Assembly: GCA_035293845.1 (NCBI GenBank)
Contig: DATGMB010000254.1
Coordinates: 1-36,316, forward strand
Source of the DNA: DATGMB01 sp035293845
GTDB lineage: Bacteria > Acidobacteriota > Terriglobia > Bryobacterales > Bryobacteraceae
Reading direction: 5' to 3'
DNA: 36,316 bases
Shown here: piece by piece, positions 7,341-15,868 of the stretch
Numbering within the stretch: position 1 is the first letter of the stretch
How the letters are laid out: each line of letters begins with the position of its first letter
The notes under the pieces: model-generated
What the model saw: the letters and a program-made list of their open reading frames with translations, nothing else
Told to the model about the DNA's origin: nothing
Database searches by the model: none
Made by a program: the position numbers and the translations under genes

Positions 7341-8590
7341 AAGTAGCCGCGCTGTTTCCAGTCGGCACGAGCAGCGGGGGGTGCATCGCCGCCATTCGCG
7401 AGATACTCGCCCGCGAAGAATCGGTCGATGTCTATTTGTTACATGGCATTCTGGCCGATGGTCAGCAGGCTCCGGACCCGGCCGACATAGCCGTAGACAT
7501 CGCGGCTACTAGTGATTTCGGTGGCCGCGCTGCTTTTCGATCGATCGAACCGATACAAACGTTTGACCTCTCCTCCGCGTACAGGACGGCGCGCGCCACT
7601 GTTCGCAGGATGGCCTCTGAACATTACAGCCGTGTGTATGTGGGAATCACCGGTGGTGCCAATCCGCTCGTGGCTTCGGTTTTTCACACTGCAATGACGT
7701 ATCTCGCGACGGAGGTGGTGCCAATTTACGCGCAGGGACAAGGCACACAAACAGAGCGGACGTTCGTCGCGCCCGACATACGGCTGGAGATGCTCGCTGA
7801 AGAAGCGGTGAATACCGCCCGTTCCGGTCAGATGCGCGTGGCGGCGCAACTCGCCGCTCGTCTTCCGGACACCGGCGAATGGTCATTTGCCCGCGAGTCT
7901 CTTGCAGCCCTCGGCGCTTGGGATGATTTCGACTACGCGAAGGCGCGTGACATCCTCAGGCGTCAGATGCGGCATTGCGCCGCGCACCAATCTCACCCTA
8001 TGTTCTCCGGCCTTGCCGACGCGGTTGAGCGGCTGGCTGCGGTGGCAGACCGGATGGTAAACATCACAAAGGAGTTCCGTGAGGTTGGGCGCTTCGAAAA
8101 GCTGGCTGCGGCCTCTGACTGGCCGTCCAGGGCCCGCGAGTGCGGCGGATTGCTGGTGGCGGACGCGCTGGCAAACGCGAAACGCCGCCTTCAGGAAGGG
8201 CGCTACACGGATTCGGTGCTGCGGTCTTACCGGGCCGCGGAATGTGCTACGCAGGTGCGTTTATACGAGATCGGGATACATCCGAGCAAGCCGGCCGCCT
8301 CCAGAACGGCATTTGAGCGAGTTAGCGGAATCATAGATGGGGAAAAGAACCTGGCTTTTCGCGCCGGCCTGGACTTGCTGTGCCAGATCGGGGAGATCAC
8401 TTACGAGGGCATCTCTATGAACGTGAATGCCCTGGGCCCGATGCGAAACAGCACATATCTGGAACATGGATACACCCGGGTCGAACAGCATCAGGCGGAA
8501 CAATGCCTGGAGCACGCTCTCATCATTTGCCGATGCCTGTTGGGGCAAGAAGCGGTCGCCAACTGGCCAGATCTGAGCATGCGCCTATAG
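7337..8590 (+). CDS. CARF-HEPN ribonuclease of the TIGR02710/Cas02710 (Csm6/Csx1-like) group
   Basis: A 417-residue intact protein. The N-terminal half is a CARF (Rossmann-like) sensor with FPVGTSSGG (about 7-15) and the family motif YVGITGGANPLVAS (about 101-114). The C-terminal half has ALANAKRRLQEGRYTDSVLRSYRAAE, typical of Cas02710 proteins, and a HEPN RNase motif R370-NSTYLE-H377. In this family cyclic oligoadenylate made by Cas10 binds CARF and switches on RNA cleavage by HEPN. Its ATG overlaps the csm4 TGA (ATGA), so effector and complex are translationally coupled and there is no room for csm5. No lesion is visible. The exact oligoadenylate ring size cannot be predicted. Confidence 0.88.
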   Translation: MKVAALFPVGTSSGGCIAAIREILAREESVDVYLLHGILADGQQAPDPADIAVDIAATSDFGGRAAFRSIEPIQTFDLSSAYRTARATVRRMASEHYSRVYVGITGGANPLVASVFHTAMTYLATEVVPIYAQGQGTQTERTFVAPDIRLEMLAEEAVNTARSGQMRVAAQLAARLPDTGEWSFARESLAALGAWDDFDYAKARDILRRQMRHCAAHQSHPMFSGLADAVERLAAVADRMVNITKEFREVGRFEKLAAASDWPSRARECGGLLVADALANAKRRLQEGRYTDSVLRSYRAAECATQVRLYEIGIHPSKPAASRTAFERVSGIIDGEKNLAFRAGLDLLCQIGEITYEGISMNVNALGPMRNSTYLEHGYTRVEQHQAEQCLEHALIICRCLLGQEAVANWPDLSMRL

Positions 8591-8831
8591 CAACCCACCC
8601 TGGCGGCGCGCACGATTGCGCCGCTCCGGCGCTATCGGGTCGCCGCGATCATCCATTCTCACCCGCCCGCCCGTTCGCGGCGCACGCGCCGCCGGGTTTC
8701 CTCAACGGTTTCGGACTTCAGCGGCGGTACGGCCTCAAGCGGGACTGCAACCAATAAGGGCCCTCGCGGCCGGATGTCGATATCGAGCGGCCTTGCAGGG
8801 CGGGATTTCCGCGCGCGTCTCGGCCGGAGCA
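8591..8831. other. Convergent spacer after the CRISPR island
   Basis: About 240 bases between the effector stop and the glgB stop. No coding frame, CRISPR array or clear terminator is visible. At 8708-8752 one stretch begins GTTTCGGAC and ends GCGGGACTGCAACC, faintly recalling a CRISPR repeat, but it occurs once only. Confidence 0.4.
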
Positions 8832-11006
8832 TTATCTCTTCCGGAACGCGACCACCGCCAGCGGCGGCAGCGTCACCGCGATGCTGTGCTGGCGGTTATG
8901 CCGCGGCACCGGGCGGCTCGACACCATGCCGCCATTGCCCACGTTGGAGCCGCCGTACAGCTCGCTATCCGTGTTGAATACCTCTTCGTAAAAGCCTTCC
9001 TCCGGCACACCGAATTCATATCCGGTGCGCGGGACCGGCGTGAAGTTGCAGCAGAAGAGCAGGAAGTCCTTCGGGTCCTCGGCGCGGCGGATGAAGGCGA
9101 TGACGGAACTTTCGCTGTCGTGGAAGTCGACCCATTCGAAGCCGCTCCAGTGGAAATCCACCTGATACAACGCCGGGTTGGCGCGGTAAAAGTGGTTGAG
9201 TGCGCGGACCATGTCCTGCAGCTTGCGGTGAACCGGAAATTCCAGCAGATGCCACGGGACGCTGCCGGCGGAGTTCCATTCGTCGCGCTGGCCGATCTCC
9301 TGTCCCATAAATAGCAGTTTCTTGCCCGGATGCGCCCACATATAAGTCAGAAACGCCCGCGCGTTGGCGAACTGGCGCCATTCATCGCCGGGCATGCGGC
9401 CCATCAGCGATCCCTTGCCGTGCACCACCTCATCATGCGAGATCGGCAGCACGAAATTTTCCGTGAAGGCGTAGAGCAGGCTGAAGGTGATGGCATTGTG
9501 ATGGAACTTGCGGAAAATAGGGTCCTGGCTGAAGTAGCCCAGCATGTCGTGCATCCAGCCCATGTTCCACTTGAAGGTAAAGCCGAGTCCGTTCAGATAA
9601 ACGGGCTTCGAGACGCCGGGGAATGCGGTTGACTCCTCGGCCAGCGTGAATGCGCCGGGAACGGTATGGGCGAGTTCGTTGAACCGGCGCAGAAAGTCGA
9701 TGGCTTCGAGGTTCTCGTTGCCGCCGTACTGATTGGGGATCCACTCGCCGGGCTTGCGGGAGTAGTCAAGATAGAGCATGGACGCGACGGCATCCACGCG
9801 GAGACCGTCGATGTGGTATTCCTTCAGCCAGAAAAGCGCGTTCGAGATCAGGAAGCAGCGGACCTCGTTGCGGCCGTAGTTGAAGATGAGAGTGCCCCAG
9901 TCGCGATGCTCGCCCTTGCGCGGATCGGCGTGCTCGTAGAGCGCGGTGCCATCGAAGAAGACGAGGCCGTGGGCGTCCTTCGGGAAATGGGCGGGGACCC
10001 AGTCGACGATCACGCCGAGCCCGGCTTGGTGGCAGGAATCGACGAAAAACTTGAAATCGTCCGGCGTGCCGAACCGGGACGTGGGAGCGTAGTAGCCGAT
10101 CACCTGGTAGCCCCAGGAGCCGGAGAACGGATGCTCCATGGGCGGCAGCAGCTCGACGTGGGTATAGCCCATCTGCACGGCGTAATGCACCAGCTTGACG
10201 GCCATATCGCGGTAACTCAGCGGCTGTCCCTGGGGTCCGCGCAGCCAGGACTCCATATGGACTTCGTAAATGGAAATGGCGGACTTGAGCCAGTCCGTTT
10301 TCCCGCGGGTTTCGAGCCACGCGGCATCATTCCACTGGTAGCGGGACGTATCCCAGACGACGGAGGCCGACTTCGGCGGCGTCTCGCAATAAAACGCGTA
10401 GGGGTCGGCCTTGAGCTGCTGGTAGCCGGCGAACCGCGAGCGGACATTGTACTTATAGGCCGCGCCCGCGCCGAGGCCGGGGATGAAGATCTCCCACACG
10501 CCGCCGTTGCGCCGGCGCATGGGATGGCGGCGGATGTCCCATTCGTTGAATTCGCCGGCCAGGGTAACGTTTTCGGCGTTGGGCGCCCAGACGGCGAAGC
10601 GCACGCCCGCGATGCCGCCCACGTTCGTGAGGTGCGCACCGAGCGAACGGTAGGCCTCGTAAAGCGTGCCTTCGGTGTGGAGGTAGAGGTCGCTATCGGA
10701 GATCAGCGGCCCGAAGCGGTAGGGATCGTCCAATTCGACGCTGCGGCCGTCCCAGAGCCGCGCTCGCAGCCGGTAGGGGCGCGGGTCGCCCGCCATGGAC
10801 CCGCAGAAGAAGCCCTGCTCATGCTTCTTCTCCATGGCGACGGTCTCGTCCGCCAGCAGCACTTCGGCGGATTCCGCCTGCGGCAGAAAGGCGCGCACCT
10901 CCCAGCGGGACTGGCCGCCGCGCTTGCGCACGCTGTGCGGCCCGAGCACGCGAAACGCGTCGCCGTGCCAGCCGCCAACTATGGCTTCCATTTCGTCTTC
11001 AATCAT
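8832..11006 (-). CDS. glgB: 1,4-alpha-glucan branching enzyme (GH13)
   Basis: A 724-residue GlgB, close to the usual 620-730. It makes alpha-1,6 branches in glycogen by cutting and transferring alpha-1,4 chains. N-terminal CBM48-like domains hold the ADGR-type region VRFAVWAPNAENVTLAGEFN. The GH13 barrel shows GYTHVELLPPMEHPFSGSWGYQ, the nucleophile region GLRVDAVASMLYLDYSR, the acid/base region FTLAEESTAFPGVS and the transition-state Asp in ISHDEVVHGKGSL. Translation from ATG 11006 gives MIEDEMEAIVGG, the normal start; the open frame before it is not homologous. ATG 10991 is a near alternative. The gene stands alone, divergent from the deaminase gene across 65 bases, so glycogen synthesis genes must lie elsewhere. 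Confidence 0.95.
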   Translation of the reverse strand: MIEDEMEAIVGGWHGDAFRVLGPHSVRKRGGQSRWEVRAFLPQAESAEVLLADETVAMEKKHEQGFFCGSMAGDPRPYRLRARLWDGRSVELDDPYRFGPLISDSDLYLHTEGTLYEAYRSLGAHLTNVGGIAGVRFAVWAPNAENVTLAGEFNEWDIRRHPMRRRNGGVWEIFIPGLGAGAAYKYNVRSRFAGYQQLKADPYAFYCETPPKSASVVWDTSRYQWNDAAWLETRGKTDWLKSAISIYEVHMESWLRGPQGQPLSYRDMAVKLVHYAVQMGYTHVELLPPMEHPFSGSWGYQVIGYYAPTSRFGTPDDFKFFVDSCHQAGLGVIVDWVPAHFPKDAHGLVFFDGTALYEHADPRKGEHRDWGTLIFNYGRNEVRCFLISNALFWLKEYHIDGLRVDAVASMLYLDYSRKPGEWIPNQYGGNENLEAIDFLRRFNELAHTVPGAFTLAEESTAFPGVSKPVYLNGLGFTFKWNMGWMHDMLGYFSQDPIFRKFHHNAITFSLLYAFTENFVLPISHDEVVHGKGSLMGRMPGDEWRQFANARAFLTYMWAHPGKKLLFMGQEIGQRDEWNSAGSVPWHLLEFPVHRKLQDMVRALNHFYRANPALYQVDFHWSGFEWVDFHDSESSVIAFIRRAEDPKDFLLFCCNFTPVPRTGYEFGVPEEGFYEEVFNTDSELYGGSNVGNGGMVSSRPVPRHNRQHSIAVTLPPLAVVAFRKR

Positions 11007-11059
11007 GAGTAAACCGGGGCCGGGGCATGCCCGGCCTCGACGGGCGGGGCAACAAGCCG

Positions 11060-11065
11060 TAAATT
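11060..11065 (+). promoter_or_regulatory. -10-like hexamer TAAATT before the deaminase gene
   Basis: TAAATT ends 6 bases before ATG 11072, with no Shine-Dalgarno between. This places a start of transcription at or next to the start codon, i.e. a leaderless mRNA. No good -35 was found. Confidence 0.4.
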
Positions 11066-11071
11066 TCAAGT

Positions 11072-12001
11072 ATGTACGATTTCCTGCGCGAATTGCCGAA
11101 AGCCGAGCTGCATGTGCATCTGGAAGGTTCTGTGGAACCCGAAACGCTGCATGAGCTGGACCCGGCGACCCCGATCGAGGAACTGCGCAATCTCTACACA
11201 TACGAGGATTTCGACGGATTTTTGCGCGCATTTGGAGCGGTCGGGAAACGGCTGCGCGGGCCGGAGCATTACGCCCTGATCGCGCGGCGGCTCATCGAGC
11301 GCCTGGCCGCGCAGAACGTGCGCTACGCGGAGATCATCGTCTCGGCGGGAGTGGTGCTGTGGAAGGGGCAGGAGTTCGGGCCGATCTTCGACGCGATCCA
11401 CGACGCGGCCGCGAGCGCGCCGGTCGAAGTGCGGTGGATTCTGGACGCCGTGCGGCAGTTCGGCCCGGAGCAGGCGATGCGGGTGGCGGAACTGGCCGCG
11501 GAGCGGCGCGACCGCGGCGTGGTGGCGTTCGGCATCGGCGGCAGCGAAACACGCGGTCCGGCGGAGTGGTTCACGGAAGTGTTCGCGTTCGCGCGGCGCA
11601 GCGGGTTGCGGCTCACGGCTCATGCCGGCGAAGGGACGGGGCCGGGGCAGGTGTGGGCGGCGCTCGAGCTGGGGGCGGAGCGGATCGGCCACGGCATTTC
11701 AGCGGTCGAAGACCCGGCGCTGGTTCGGCACCTGCGCGACCGCGGGATTCCGCTCGAAGTGTGCATCACGAGCAATCTCGTAACGGGAGTGGTGCGGCAA
11801 TTGAGCCAGCACCCGGTGCGGCGGCTGTACGAGGCGGGCGTGCCGATTACCTTGAATACCGACGATCCGGCGATGTTCCGCTGCTCGCTCGAAGGCGAGT
11901 ACGAGCTGGCGGCGCGGGCGTTCGGGTTCCGCGAGGAGGAACTGCGGGAAGTCGCGGCGAATGGATTCCGGTTCGCGTTCGGCTGCGGGACCAGCGCATA
12001 A
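11072..12001 (+). CDS. Adenosine deaminase-like amidohydrolase
   Basis: A 309-residue protein of the adenosine/AMP deaminase family (zinc amidohydrolases). Metal and catalytic residues are in place: H14-V-H16 (AELHVHLEGS), HAGEG with H184 and E187, RIGHG, and the NTDDP motif with D264-D265. It would hydrolyse the 6-amino group of a purine. The protein is shorter than classical adenosine deaminase (about 340-350), and in many bacteria such short members act on adenine or on aminodeoxyfutalosine in menaquinone synthesis; the substrate is left open. No menaquinone genes are near. It leads a run with the TPR and ClC genes, starting with MYDFLRELPKAELH. Confidence 0.85.
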   Translation: MYDFLRELPKAELHVHLEGSVEPETLHELDPATPIEELRNLYTYEDFDGFLRAFGAVGKRLRGPEHYALIARRLIERLAAQNVRYAEIIVSAGVVLWKGQEFGPIFDAIHDAAASAPVEVRWILDAVRQFGPEQAMRVAELAAERRDRGVVAFGIGGSETRGPAEWFTEVFAFARRSGLRLTAHAGEGTGPGQVWAALELGAERIGHGISAVEDPALVRHLRDRGIPLEVCITSNLVTGVVRQLSQHPVRRLYEAGVPITLNTDDPAMFRCSLEGEYELAARAFGFREEELREVAANGFRFAFGCGTSA

Positions 12002-12008
12002 TAGGAAT

Positions 12009-13121
12009 TTGGGCGGGGGCCTCACAGAAATACATCCGGCGGCGGAGCGGCGCTACGAGAGGCCCGCCGCGATCGCCTCGGTGGCGGCGGCGCTGGTCCT
12101 GCTGTTTACCGCCACTACTCTGCTGACTCACGCGTGGCGCGCACAGCGGCTCGATCGGGCACAGGCGAAATACCAGGCGGGCCAGGAGCTGGCCGCCGGG
12201 GGCAGGAATGCCGAAGCGGCCCAGGATTTCCGCGAGGCGCTGGCCTATTCCCACGACGACCCGGTATACCGCTTCGCGCTGGCGCAATCGCTGGTGGCGC
12301 TGAAGCAGTACGGCGAGGCCGAAAACTATCTGAACGACCTGCGCGCGGCCGACCCGACCAGCGGACCCGTAAACCTGATGCTGGCCCGCATCGCGGCGGC
12401 CGAAGGACGCGACGACAACGCCATCGACGACTACCACCGCGCCATTTTCGGCTATTGGCCGGAGCATCCGGAGCAGAACCGCCTCGCCGCGAGGGTCGAG
12501 CTGACCGGCATCTTCGACCGCGAGGGCAGGACGAAAGAAGCGCTGGCGGAGCTGCTGCAGCTCGCCGGGGAAGCGCCCGATGAGCCGGCGCGGCTGGAAG
12601 CCGCGTCGATGCTGCTGGGGCACGGCTCGCCGAGTCACGCGGCGGAGCTATATCGCAGCGTGCTCGCGGCCCATCCGCGCGACGCGGCGGCGGAGCAGGG
12701 GCTCGGAGAGGCGTATTTCGCGATGGGGGATTTCGTTGGCGCGCGGCGCGCGTTCGATGCCGCGGTGCGGTATGGCAGCATCACGCCGGCGCTGGCCGAG
12801 CGCATCGCATTCATCAATTCGGTCCTGGACCTCGACCCTACGCTGCTGCGGCTGACGGCGCGGCAGCGCTTCGAGCGAGCGCATGAACTGCTGAGCCGGA
12901 CGTTGGCGGCGGCCGGGCAGTGCGCGGCCGTTCCGCCGGATGCGTTCCAGAAGGCGCAGGCCGTGTTGGCGAAATCGGCGCGGGGGATGCGCAGCGGCGA
13001 GACGGCGGAGATGTTGACCGCGGCGCAGTCGTTGTGGCGGGCGCGCGCGGACGCCTGCCCGCGCCTGCCGGCGACGGATCAGCCGTTGGCCGTCCTGATG
13101 AATCGGATGCGAAACCAATGA
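12009..13121 (+). CDS. TPR protein with one N-terminal membrane anchor
   Basis: About 370 residues. After a short basic N-terminus comes a single membrane segment (AAIASVAAALVLLFTATTLL), then helical repeats of TPR type: KYQAGQELAAGGRNAEAAQDFREALAY, DPVYRFALAQSLVALKQYGEAENYL, GPVNLMLARIAAAEGRDDNAIDDYHRAI and AAEQGLGEAYFAMGDFVGARRAFDAAV. It probably acts as a protein-interaction scaffold facing the periplasm; no specific partner is evident. The start is uncertain: TTG 12009 follows CATAAT (11997-12002) by 6 bases, matching the leaderless pattern seen elsewhere here, while ATG 11961 would overlap the deaminase gene by 41 bases. The stop overlaps the ClC start (ATGA). Confidence 0.8.
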   Translation: MGGGLTEIHPAAERRYERPAAIASVAAALVLLFTATTLLTHAWRAQRLDRAQAKYQAGQELAAGGRNAEAAQDFREALAYSHDDPVYRFALAQSLVALKQYGEAENYLNDLRAADPTSGPVNLMLARIAAAEGRDDNAIDDYHRAIFGYWPEHPEQNRLAARVELTGIFDREGRTKEALAELLQLAGEAPDEPARLEAASMLLGHGSPSHAAELYRSVLAAHPRDAAAEQGLGEAYFAMGDFVGARRAFDAAVRYGSITPALAERIAFINSVLDLDPTLLRLTARQRFERAHELLSRTLAAAGQCAAVPPDAFQKAQAVLAKSARGMRSGETAEMLTAAQSLWRARADACPRLPATDQPLAVLMNRMRNQ

Positions 13122-14686
13122 CGCCGCGCCGGATCACGCTGAACGAGACGCAGCGTTTTCTGCTGCTGGCGATTCTGATCGGCGTGTTTTCCGGGCTGAT
13201 GGTGACGTGCTTCCATGTCGCGATCGACCTGATCGGCTGGACCACATTGGGCCCGCTTTCCGGCAAGTACCGGTTCGGGCGGCTGCTCTCCTCCTCGGCA
13301 GGGGCGCTCGCGGCCGCTTTTCTCGTGACGCGTCTGTTCCCGGCGGCGCGGGGCAGCGGCGTCAACCAGACGAAGGCGGCGCTGTACATCTCGGATGGCT
13401 TGGTGCCGGCGAGCACGGTGATCGGCAAGTTCGTGGCCTGCTCGATCTCGATCGGGACCGGCAACTCGATGGGGCCGGAAGATCCCTCGCTGCAGATGGG
13501 CGCCGGCGTGGCGTCGCTGCTGGGGCGCGTGTTCGGGCTGGGGCGGAAGCACATGCGGCTGATCGCGCCGGTCGGGGCGGCGGCGGGGATCGCGGCGGCG
13601 TTCAACACGCCGATTACCGGCGTGCTGTTCGTGATGGAAGAAGTGATCGCCGCGTGGAATGCGGGCGTGGTGGGCTCGACGGTGCTGGCCGCGGTGTCGG
13701 CGGTCGTGGTGGTGCGGTGGTTTCTGGGCAACGAGCCGCTGTTCCGTGTGCCGGCGTTCCAGTTCCAGCATCCGAGCGAGCTGGCGATTTACGCCGGCAT
13801 CGGCGTGGTGGGTGGGCTCCTTTCGGCGGCGTTCATCCAGATGATCGAGATCGTGCGGCCGCGTCTCGAACGCCTGCCGCGGCGCACCGAGCTCCTGCAG
13901 GCGCTGGCGGGCGGCATCTGCGTGGGCATTGCGGGACTGTGGGTCCCGGAAGTGATGGGCGCCGGATACGACGGGATCGATTCGGCGCTGCACGGCCGCT
14001 TCCGCTGGGAGTTTCTGCTGATTCTGGCGGGCGTCAAGCTGCTGGTGACGCTGGCGTGTTTCGTGACCGGCGTGCCGGGCGGCATGTTCGCGCCGACGTT
14101 GTTCGTGGGCGCGATGCTGGGCGGAGGCCTCGGCGGCCTCGCGCGGCACTACTGGGGCCAGCCCACGAGCCCGGTGAGCGCGTATGCGCTGGTGGGGATG
14201 GGGACATTCTTTGCGGGCGTTTTCCGCGCGCCGATGACCTCGATTTTTATGGTCTTCGAAACCAGCGCCAGCTATTTCATCATCCTGCCGGTAATGATCG
14301 CGAACACGGTGGCGTATTTCATCTCCCGCAAGCTGCACCCGGAGCCGTTCTTCACCGCGATCGCGCGGATGGAGGGCGTGGACCTGCCTTCGGCCGAGGA
14401 GTTCCGTGCGACCGAGGTGCTGCGGGTGGAGGACGCGATGCGGCCGATCGCGGCGGCCGGGACCGTGGATGCCGCGCAACTCGAAGGCGCGCCGCACGTG
14501 TATCCGGACGTCAGCCTGGATGCGGCCATGCGGCTGCTGGCCTGGAGTCCGCTGCTGCAGGTGACCAGCCGCGCCGACCGCAAAACGCCGATCGGCGTGC
14601 TTACGCTGCGGGACGTGTTCCGCGCCTACGGCCTCATGGCGGACCGCGCGGAGACCGAGGCCGAGTCGGGAACCATCGAGGATTGA
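13118..14686 (+). CDS. ClC-family chloride channel/antiporter with C-terminal CBS-like domain
   Basis: A 522-residue inner-membrane protein with about ten membrane helices. ClC signatures are recognisable but divergent: GSGVNQTKAAL in place of GSGIPE; GNSMGPEDPSLQMG in place of GREGPTVQ, with the gating Glu kept as E121; and GVPGGMFAPTLFVGAMLGG for the anion-binding GxFxP. E174-E175 (FVMEEV) sit where the internal proton-transfer Glu of exchangers lies, so Cl-/H+ exchange is possible. After the membrane part a cytoplasmic segment (VEDAMRPI to GVLTLRDVFRAYGL) looks like a CBS pair. The ATG overlaps the TPR gene stop, so the two are co-translated. Function beyond anion transport is not evident. 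Confidence 0.9.
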   Translation: MTPRRITLNETQRFLLLAILIGVFSGLMVTCFHVAIDLIGWTTLGPLSGKYRFGRLLSSSAGALAAAFLVTRLFPAARGSGVNQTKAALYISDGLVPASTVIGKFVACSISIGTGNSMGPEDPSLQMGAGVASLLGRVFGLGRKHMRLIAPVGAAAGIAAAFNTPITGVLFVMEEVIAAWNAGVVGSTVLAAVSAVVVVRWFLGNEPLFRVPAFQFQHPSELAIYAGIGVVGGLLSAAFIQMIEIVRPRLERLPRRTELLQALAGGICVGIAGLWVPEVMGAGYDGIDSALHGRFRWEFLLILAGVKLLVTLACFVTGVPGGMFAPTLFVGAMLGGGLGGLARHYWGQPTSPVSAYALVGMGTFFAGVFRAPMTSIFMVFETSASYFIILPVMIANTVAYFISRKLHPEPFFTAIARMEGVDLPSAEEFRATEVLRVEDAMRPIAAAGTVDAAQLEGAPHVYPDVSLDAAMRLLAWSPLLQVTSRADRKTPIGVLTLRDVFRAYGLMADRAETEAESGTIED

Positions 14687-14692
14687 TAGAAT
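14687..14692 (+). promoter_or_regulatory. -10-like hexamer TAGAAT before the acyl-CoA dehydrogenase operon
   Basis: TAGAAT starts inside the ClC stop region and ends 9 bases before ATG 14702. No Shine-Dalgarno is present between. It likely drives the four-gene operon as a leaderless or nearly leaderless transcript. Confidence 0.4.
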
Positions 14693-14701
14693 CGCGGGTT
14701 C

Positions 14702-15868
14702 ATGCGAGAGATCAATCCGCGCTCGGCGCGGTTCGAGGAATACCGCGCCGGTGTGCGCGACCTGTGCCGCCGGTTTCCCGGACAATACTGGCAGACCGTG
14801 GAGGAACGGTCGGCCTACCCCGAGGAGTTCGTGCGGGCGCTGACGGAGGCGGGGTGGCTCGCGGCGCTGATTCCGGCGGAATACGGCGGCGGCGGCCTGG
14901 GCGTGACGGAGGCGTCGATCATTCTGGAGGAGATCAACCGCTCGGGCGCGAATTCCGGCGCCTGCCATGCGCAGATGTACATCATGGGGACGCTGCTGCG
15001 GCACGGCTCGGACGCGCAGAAGCGCCAGTATCTGCCGAAAATCGCATCCGGCGAGTTGCGGCTGCAATCCTTCGCGGTGACGGAGCCCGCGGCGGGAACG
15101 GACACCACGCGCATCCAGACATTTGCGGAAAAACGCGGCGATCGGTACATCGTGAACGGGCAAAAAGTGTGGATTTCGCGCGTGCAGCATTCGGATTTGA
15201 TGCTGCTGCTGGCGAGAACCACGCCGGCCGCAGAGGTGGCGCGGAAGACGGACGGTTTGTCGGTATTTTTGGTGGATTTGCGCGAAGCCGGCGCGGGGCT
15301 CACCGTGCGGCCGATCCGCAATATGGTGAACCACGAGACCAACGAAGTATTCTTCGACAACTTCGAAATTCCCGCGGAAAACCGCATCGGAGAAGAAGGG
15401 CAGGGCTTCCGCTATATCCTGGACGGGATGAACGCGGAGCGGATTCTGATCGCGGCGGAATGCGTCGGCGACGGCTGGTGGTTCCTCGATAAGGCGCGGC
15501 GCTACGCGAGCGAGCGCGTGGTGTTCGGACGGCCGATCGGGCAGAATCAAGGCGTGCAGTTTCCGATTGCGCGCGCCTACGCCAACCTGCGCGCGGCCGA
15601 TCTGATGCGTTACGAGGCGGCGGAGCTGTTCGACGCCGGGCGGCCCTGCGGCGGCGAGGCGAACATGGCCAAGCTGCTGGCGGCGGACGCCTCGTGGGAG
15701 GCCGCCAACGTGTGCCTGCAGACGCACGGCGGCTTCGGCTTCGCCGCCGAATACGATGTGGAGCGCAAGTTCCGGGAGACGCGGCTCTACCAGGTCGCGC
15801 CGGTTTCGACGAACCTGATTCTTTCCTATATCGGCGAGCACGTGCTCGGGATGCCGCGGTCGTTCTGA
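14702..15868 (+). CDS. Acyl-CoA dehydrogenase
   Basis: A 388-residue flavoenzyme that forms an alpha,beta-double bond in an acyl-CoA. It has the family signature LQSFAVTEPAAGTDTTRIQT, the FAD-contact stretch YIVNGQKVWIS, and the C-terminal LQTHGGFGFAAEYDVERKFRETRLYQ. In many family members a catalytic Glu sits in a YEGTS motif after this point; here the stretch reads YQVAPVSTN, so the base must come from elsewhere, as in isovaleryl- and similar dehydrogenases. It is the first gene of a four-gene run, its stop overlapping the CoA-transferase start (TGATG), which points to a CoA-thioester substrate made by that transferase. Confidence 0.9.
   Translation: MREINPRSARFEEYRAGVRDLCRRFPGQYWQTVEERSAYPEEFVRALTEAGWLAALIPAEYGGGGLGVTEASIILEEINRSGANSGACHAQMYIMGTLLRHGSDAQKRQYLPKIASGELRLQSFAVTEPAAGTDTTRIQTFAEKRGDRYIVNGQKVWISRVQHSDLMLLLARTTPAAEVARKTDGLSVFLVDLREAGAGLTVRPIRNMVNHETNEVFFDNFEIPAENRIGEEGQGFRYILDGMNAERILIAAECVGDGWWFLDKARRYASERVVFGRPIGQNQGVQFPIARAYANLRAADLMRYEAAELFDAGRPCGGEANMAKLLAADASWEAANVCLQTHGGFGFAAEYDVERKFRETRLYQVAPVSTNLILSYIGEHVLGMPRSF

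Noticed and set aside
9666..11012. Plus-strand open frame opposite glgB
   Set aside because: Shadow of a fully conserved branching enzyme; no motif of its own.
13079..15841. Very long minus-strand open frame (920 codons) opposite the ClC and acyl-CoA dehydrogenase genes
   Set aside because: It is a low-complexity His/Arg/Ala-rich shadow of two well-supported plus-strand genes; high GC removes stops from the opposite frame.
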